This document shows positions 60,103-64,000 of a DNA stretch of 64,000 nucleotides, piece by piece (within the stretch, counting starts at the first letter, position 1; every line of letters starts with the position of its first letter). The notes below the pieces were generated by a model. The model was not told the origin of the DNA. It saw only the letters and a program-made list of their open reading frames with translations, and searched no databases. Both the position numbers and the translations under genes were made by a program. Origin of the DNA: Pseudoxanthomonas koreensis_A (GTDB taxonomy: Bacteria > Pseudomonadota > Gammaproteobacteria > Xanthomonadales > Xanthomonadaceae); the NCBI RefSeq assembly GCF_041890415.1, contig NZ_CP169056.1:2046001-2110000 (forward strand). The letters run 5' to 3'.

Positions 60103-62574
60103 ATGCGCGCACCCGGAACCGGACTGACCCGCCGCCGTTTTGTCACGGCCCTCGGCGCGACGGCGCTGCTGCCGGCCCTGCCCGCCTTGCCGGCGCTTGC
60201 CCTGCCTGCATCCACTGGCGCCAGCCGCGGCCCCGTGCACCTGTTCGGCCTGGCGGACGTGCGCCTGGGCGAAGGCGTGTTCGCCCATTCCAGCGCGCTC
60301 AACCTGCGCTACCTGGCGGCGCTGGACATCGACCGGCTGCTGGCACCGTTCCGGATCGAAGCCGGCCTGCCCTCGCCCGCAGCCAGGTACCCGAACTGGG
60401 AATCGATGGGCCTGGACGGCCACACTGCAGGCCATTACCTGTCGGCTCTGGCGCAGCAGGCCGCGCAGGGCAACACGGACATGCGCCGGCGCCTGGCGGC
60501 GATGGTCGAAGGCCTGGCCGAATGCCAGCGCGCCAACGGCAATGGCTACGTCGGTGGCGTGCCCAACGGCGGCGTGCTGTGGAACCGCATCGCCAGCGGT
60601 GATTTCCAGGCCGAGTCGTTCTCGCTGGAAGGCGCATGGGTGCCGTTCTACAACCTGCACAAAACCTTTGCCGGCCTGCGCGATGCCTGGCTGATGGCCG
60701 GCAACGCGCAGGCGCGCGACGTGCTGGTGCACTTCGCCGACTGGGCCGGCGCGCTGGTCGCGCACCTGGACGACAACCAGCTCCAGCGCGTGCTGGACAC
60801 CGAGCACGGCGGCATGAACGAAGTGCTGGCCGACGTGTACGCCATCACCGGCGAACGGCGCTACCTGGCACTGGCACGCAGGTTTTCGCACCGCGCCATC
60901 CTCGACCCGCTGCTGCGCCGCGAGGACCGGCTCGACGGCCTGCACGCCAACACCCAGATTCCCAAGGTGATTGGTTTTGCCCGCATCGGCGAGCTGGATG
61001 GCGACCCTGCATGGATCGAGGCGGCGCAGTTCTTCTGGGAACGCATGGCCATGCACCGCAGCATCGCCTTCGGCGGCAACAGCGTGCGCGAGCATTTCAA
61101 TCCGGTCGACGACTTCAGCGCGATGACCACCTCGCGCGAGGGCCCGGAAACCTGCAACAGCTACAACATGCTGCGGCTGACCCTGCTGCTGGAGCGGCTG
61201 CGGCCCGACCCGCGCCACGCCGATTTCTACGAGCGGGTGCTGTTCAACCACATCCTGTCCACCCAGCACCCCGGCCATGGTGGCCTGGTCTACTTCACCC
61301 CGATCCGACCGCGCCATTACCGGGTGTACTCGCAGCCACAGGAATGCTTCTGGTGCTGCGTGGGCACCGGCATGGAGAACCACGGCCGGCATGGTGCATT
61401 CGTGTATGCGCACGGCCCCGGCTCGCTGCGGGTGAACCTGTACATGGATTCGCAGCTGCACTGGCGCCAGCGCGGCGTGGTGCTGCGCCAGCGCACGCGC
61501 TTCCCCGAGGAAGCGCGCAGCACGCTGGAACTTGCGCTTGATGCGCCGCAGGCGTTCGCGCTGGAGCTGCGCCATCCGCACTGGCTGGATGGACCGCTGC
61601 AGGTGAAGGTCAACGGCCGGCGCTGGCCGGTGGAGTCCACGCCCTCGTCCTTTGCGCGGATCGAGCGTGAGTGGAAGGACGGCGACCGGGTCGAGATCGC
61701 GCTGCCGATGACGACCCGGATCGAGGGCCTGCCCGACGGCTCGGACTGGGTCGCGGTGATGCACGGTCCGCTGATGCTGGGCGCACGCACCGGCACCGAC
61801 GCGCTGGAAGGGTTGATCGCCGACGACGGCCGCGGCAGCCACATCGCGCCCGGCCCCTATCTGCCGCTGGACCAGGCGCCGATGCTGGTGGGTCCGCGCG
61901 ATGCGCTGGCCGCGGGCATCGTGCCGGTGGCAGGGGGTACACCGCTGGTGTTCAGCGCCGACCTGCTGCTGCGGCCCACGTCGTTCCGCGGCCTGCGCCT
62001 GGAGCCGATGCACCGCATCCACGATGCGCGCTACATGGCCTACTGGCGCACCACCACGGCGGCCGAGTATCCGCAGGTGCTGGCAGCGATCGAGGCCGCC
62101 GAACGCGAGCGCCAGGCACTGGACGCGCGCACCCTGGACCAGGTCCAGCCCGGTGAGCAGCAGCCGGAAGTCGACCACGCTTACCAGGGCCGGGACAGCA
62201 ACACCGGCGCGATGCTGGGACGGCCCTGGCGCGATGCCGGGGACAGGTTTTCGTATCGCATCCACGCACGACGGCCGGCTGCGGCGGGCACGCCGCTGGC
62301 CTTGCAGCTGACCGTGTTCGGCGGCGAGTGGCAGGCCGCCATGGACGTGCGCGTGGATGGCCACACCCTGGGCAGGATCGTGCTGGACGGCAGCGGCGCG
62401 GACGACCTGGTCGTGGAGCAGATCGACATTCCGGCAGGGGTCGCTGCAGCGATCCACGGCAGCGAAGGCGTGCGAGTGGAGTTCGTCGCGCACGCGGACC
62501 GGCGCACGCCGCGTCTGTTCGAGTTGCGGCTGGTGTCATTGCCTCCAACGGAGCAGACGCCCGCATCGCACTGA
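60103..62574 (+). CDS. Beta-L-arabinofuranosidase, glycoside hydrolase family 127
   Basis: 823 residues from ATG 60103. A twin-arginine signal, TRRRFVTALGATALLP, suggests export of a folded, metal-loaded enzyme. The alpha/alpha-barrel has WESMGLDGHTAGHYLSAL and HANTQIPKVIGFARI. Zinc/cysteine site of HypBA1: Glu and Cys in GPETCNSYNM (about 349-351), and two adjacent Cys in CFWCCVGTGMENHGRHG (about 416-420), one of them the nucleophile. All four ligand positions are preserved. The C-terminal beta domain adds about 150 residues after the usual end. GH127 removes beta-L-arabinofuranose, as in hydroxyproline-rich plant glycoproteins. Confidence 0.93.
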   Translation: MRAPGTGLTRRRFVTALGATALLPALPALPALALPASTGASRGPVHLFGLADVRLGEGVFAHSSALNLRYLAALDIDRLLAPFRIEAGLPSPAARYPNWESMGLDGHTAGHYLSALAQQAAQGNTDMRRRLAAMVEGLAECQRANGNGYVGGVPNGGVLWNRIASGDFQAESFSLEGAWVPFYNLHKTFAGLRDAWLMAGNAQARDVLVHFADWAGALVAHLDDNQLQRVLDTEHGGMNEVLADVYAITGERRYLALARRFSHRAILDPLLRREDRLDGLHANTQIPKVIGFARIGELDGDPAWIEAAQFFWERMAMHRSIAFGGNSVREHFNPVDDFSAMTTSREGPETCNSYNMLRLTLLLERLRPDPRHADFYERVLFNHILSTQHPGHGGLVYFTPIRPRHYRVYSQPQECFWCCVGTGMENHGRHGAFVYAHGPGSLRVNLYMDSQLHWRQRGVVLRQRTRFPEEARSTLELALDAPQAFALELRHPHWLDGPLQVKVNGRRWPVESTPSSFARIEREWKDGDRVEIALPMTTRIEGLPDGSDWVAVMHGPLMLGARTGTDALEGLIADDGRGSHIAPGPYLPLDQAPMLVGPRDALAAGIVPVAGGTPLVFSADLLLRPTSFRGLRLEPMHRIHDARYMAYWRTTTAAEYPQVLAAIEAAERERQALDARTLDQVQPGEQQPEVDHAYQGRDSNTGAMLGRPWRDAGDRFSYRIHARRPAAAGTPLALQLTVFGGEWQAAMDVRVDGHTLGRIVLDGSGADDLVVEQIDIPAGVAAAIHGSEGVRVEFVAHADRRTPRLFELRLVSLPPTEQTPASH

Positions 62575-62591
62575 CCGGGACCCACACGCGA

Positions 62592-64000
62592 TCAGTGGAA
62601 ATCCCTTGATGGCACCGCCAGGGTGCCGAGCAGGCTGCTGAGGTCTTCCATCCGCCCGGCGATCAGGTGCTCGACCCCGTCCACCCGCTCCCAGCGCCCG
62701 CGCACGGCCAGCAGCCGCGATTGCAGCAGCGGCTTGCGCTGGCGGATCGCCAGGTCCGGCCAGACGATCACATTGACCATGCCGTGCTCGTCCTCGAGGG
62801 TGACGAAGATGGTGCCCTTGGCCGTTGCCGGGCGCTGCCGCTGGGTGACCAGCCCGGCCACGTATACGCCGCTCCCGTGCGGACGACGCTGCAGTTCGCG
62901 CGAACCGAGAATGCGACGCTGCGCCAGCTGCGCGCGCAGCAGCGCCAGTGGATGGGTGCGCAAGCTCAGCCCGGTGCTGCGGTAATCCGAAGCCAGCTCT
63001 TCACCCAGGCGCGGTGCCGGCAGTTCGATCCGTGCTTCGTCCGGGCTGCCGGGCAGCAGCGGCCGCTGCTGCTCGATGCCGGCCACCGCCCAGCGCGCGG
63101 CGTTGCGGTGGCCGGCCAGGGAATCCAGCGCACCGGCTTCAGCCAGCGCCTGGCGCGCCTTCGGATCCAGGCCCGCGCGCAAGCACAGGTCGTGCACGTC
63201 GGCGAACGCCGCATCCGCACGCGCAGCCACGATCGCAAGCCCCGCCTTTTCCGCCAGTCCTGCCACCTGGCGCAGGCCCAGGCGGATCGCCGGCTGGCCG
63301 CCGTCGTCCATGCCGGTGCGTGGATGCCCGCCTTCCAGGGTGTTGTCCCAATCGCTGCAGGCTACGTCCACCGGCCGCACCTCCACGCCTGCGCGGTCAC
63401 CGCGCCCGCGGCGCGCGTCCTGCACGATCTGGCCGGGCGAATAGAACCCCATCGGCTGCGCATTGAGCAGCGCGCAGGCAAACGCCGCCGGCTCGTGCCG
63501 CTTGAGCCAGCAACTGATATAGACCAGCTTGGCGAACGAAGCGGCGTGGCTCTGCGGGAAGCCGTAGGAACCGAAACCCTTGATCTGTTCGAAGATCTGC
63601 TCGATGAATCCGGAGTTGTAACCCTTGCGTTCCATCAGTTCGCGGATACGCACGCGGTGCCGCTCCATGTCGCCGCCGCGCCTCCAGGCCGCCATCGAAC
63701 GACGCAGGCCATCAGCCTCGTCGGCGTTGTAGCCGGCATGCATCACCAGCTCCATCACCTGCTCCTGGAACAGCGGGATGCCCAGTGTTTCGCCGAGGAT
63801 TTCCCTCACGCCCGCGGACGGATAGGTCACCGGTTCCTTACCCATGCGCCGGCGCAGGTACGGATGGACCATGCCACCATGGATCGGGCCGGGACGGACG
63901 ATGGCCACCTGCACCACGATGTCGTAGAACCGCGCCGGCCTGAGCCGCGGCAGCATGCTCATCTGCGCGCGCGATTCGATCTGGAATACGCCCACGGTGT
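62592..64000 (-). CDS. dnaE2: Error-prone DNA polymerase DnaE2 (C-terminal part)
   Basis: C-terminal 469 residues; the gene enters from the right edge and has no start here. The segments GVFQIESRAQMSMLPRLRPA, IVRPGPIHGGMVHPYLRRR and FGSYGFPQSHAASFAKLVYI are those of the DnaE2/ImuC polymerase, including the PHP-distal fingers and a C-terminal OB fold (ARRPHGSGVYVAGLVTQ-like PHGSGVYVAGLVTQRQRP). DnaE2 with ImuA and ImuB carries out SOS mutagenic translesion synthesis. ImuA/ImuB would lie beyond the window. It is convergent with GH127; only 17 bases lie between their stops. Confidence 0.95.
   Translation of the reverse strand, partial: TVGVFQIESRAQMSMLPRLRPARFYDIVVQVAIVRPGPIHGGMVHPYLRRRMGKEPVTYPSAGVREILGETLGIPLFQEQVMELVMHAGYNADEADGLRRSMAAWRRGGDMERHRVRIRELMERKGYNSGFIEQIFEQIKGFGSYGFPQSHAASFAKLVYISCWLKRHEPAAFACALLNAQPMGFYSPGQIVQDARRGRGDRAGVEVRPVDVACSDWDNTLEGGHPRTGMDDGGQPAIRLGLRQVAGLAEKAGLAIVAARADAAFADVHDLCLRAGLDPKARQALAEAGALDSLAGHRNAARWAVAGIEQQRPLLPGSPDEARIELPAPRLGEELASDYRSTGLSLRTHPLALLRAQLAQRRILGSRELQRRPHGSGVYVAGLVTQRQRPATAKGTIFVTLEDEHGMVNVIVWPDLAIRQRKPLLQSRLLAVRGRWERVDGVEHLIAGRMEDLSSLLGTLAVPSRDFH

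Overview
The window is a GC-rich (about 70%) stretch of a gammaproteobacterial chromosome, almost certainly from the Xanthomonadaceae/Lysobacteraceae (Pseudoxanthomonas, Luteimonas, Lysobacter or Stenotrophomonas type). The evidence is the housekeeping gene order (pmbA-darP-tldD-yhdP-rng-maf; pyrG-kdsA-eno-ftsB-ispD), GTAG-headed extragenic palindromes of the kind described as SMAG elements in Stenotrophomonas maltophilia, an Oar-like TonB-dependent receptor, and a dnaE2 mutasome polymerase. No tRNA, rRNA, CRISPR, IS element or prophage was seen.

1-8.9 kb: the end of accA, then an accessory block on both strands (lipoprotein, rhodanese-like protein, and a divergent ECF sigma factor/Ser-Thr kinase pair), followed by tilS-xseB-ispA, GTAG repeats and a DUF4870 membrane protein. 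8.9-19.2 kb: the conserved pmbA, darP, tldD, yhdP, rng, maf block, with an 82-bp-period tandem repeat between pmbA and darP. 19.2-26.3 kb: a SIMPL-domain protein, a large inverted repeat, the Oar-like receptor, rlmH and a secreted GH43 enzyme; the usual partners rsfS (of rlmH) and ispF (of ispD) are absent, so this is a rearranged or insertion-rich junction. 26.3-34.6 kb: ispD, ftsB, eno, kdsA, pyrG, a small charged secreted protein, parE (topoisomerase IV subunit B) and a second ECF sigma factor.

34.7-62.6 kb is the most distinctive part: an L-arabinose/arabinan utilisation island. The minus strand carries galM, an L-arabinose 1-dehydrogenase (Gfo/Idh family), an FAH-family dehydratase (AraD1/GguC type), an alpha-ketoglutarate semialdehyde dehydrogenase, a YtfQ-YtfR-YtfT-YjfF furanose ABC transporter and a secreted GH43. 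The plus strand carries a GH51 arabinofuranosidase and, further right, a GbpR-like LysR regulator, a GH97, an L-arabinonate dehydratase (IlvD/Edd) and a GH127 beta-L-arabinofuranosidase. Together these form a near-complete non-phosphorylative route from arabinosides to alpha-ketoglutarate; only a lactonase is missing from the window. A shared 20-bp inverted-repeat motif upstream of lysR and in the galM/GH51 divergent promoter is a candidate operator.

The island is split between GH51 and lysR by about 7 kb of unrelated genes: a ParDE-type toxin-antitoxin pair, a lipoprotein azurin, and a nitric oxide reductase operon (a 41-residue membrane protein, norC, norB, norQ, norD). This NorC is unusual because it carries a second cytochrome c domain. 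The window ends inside dnaE2.
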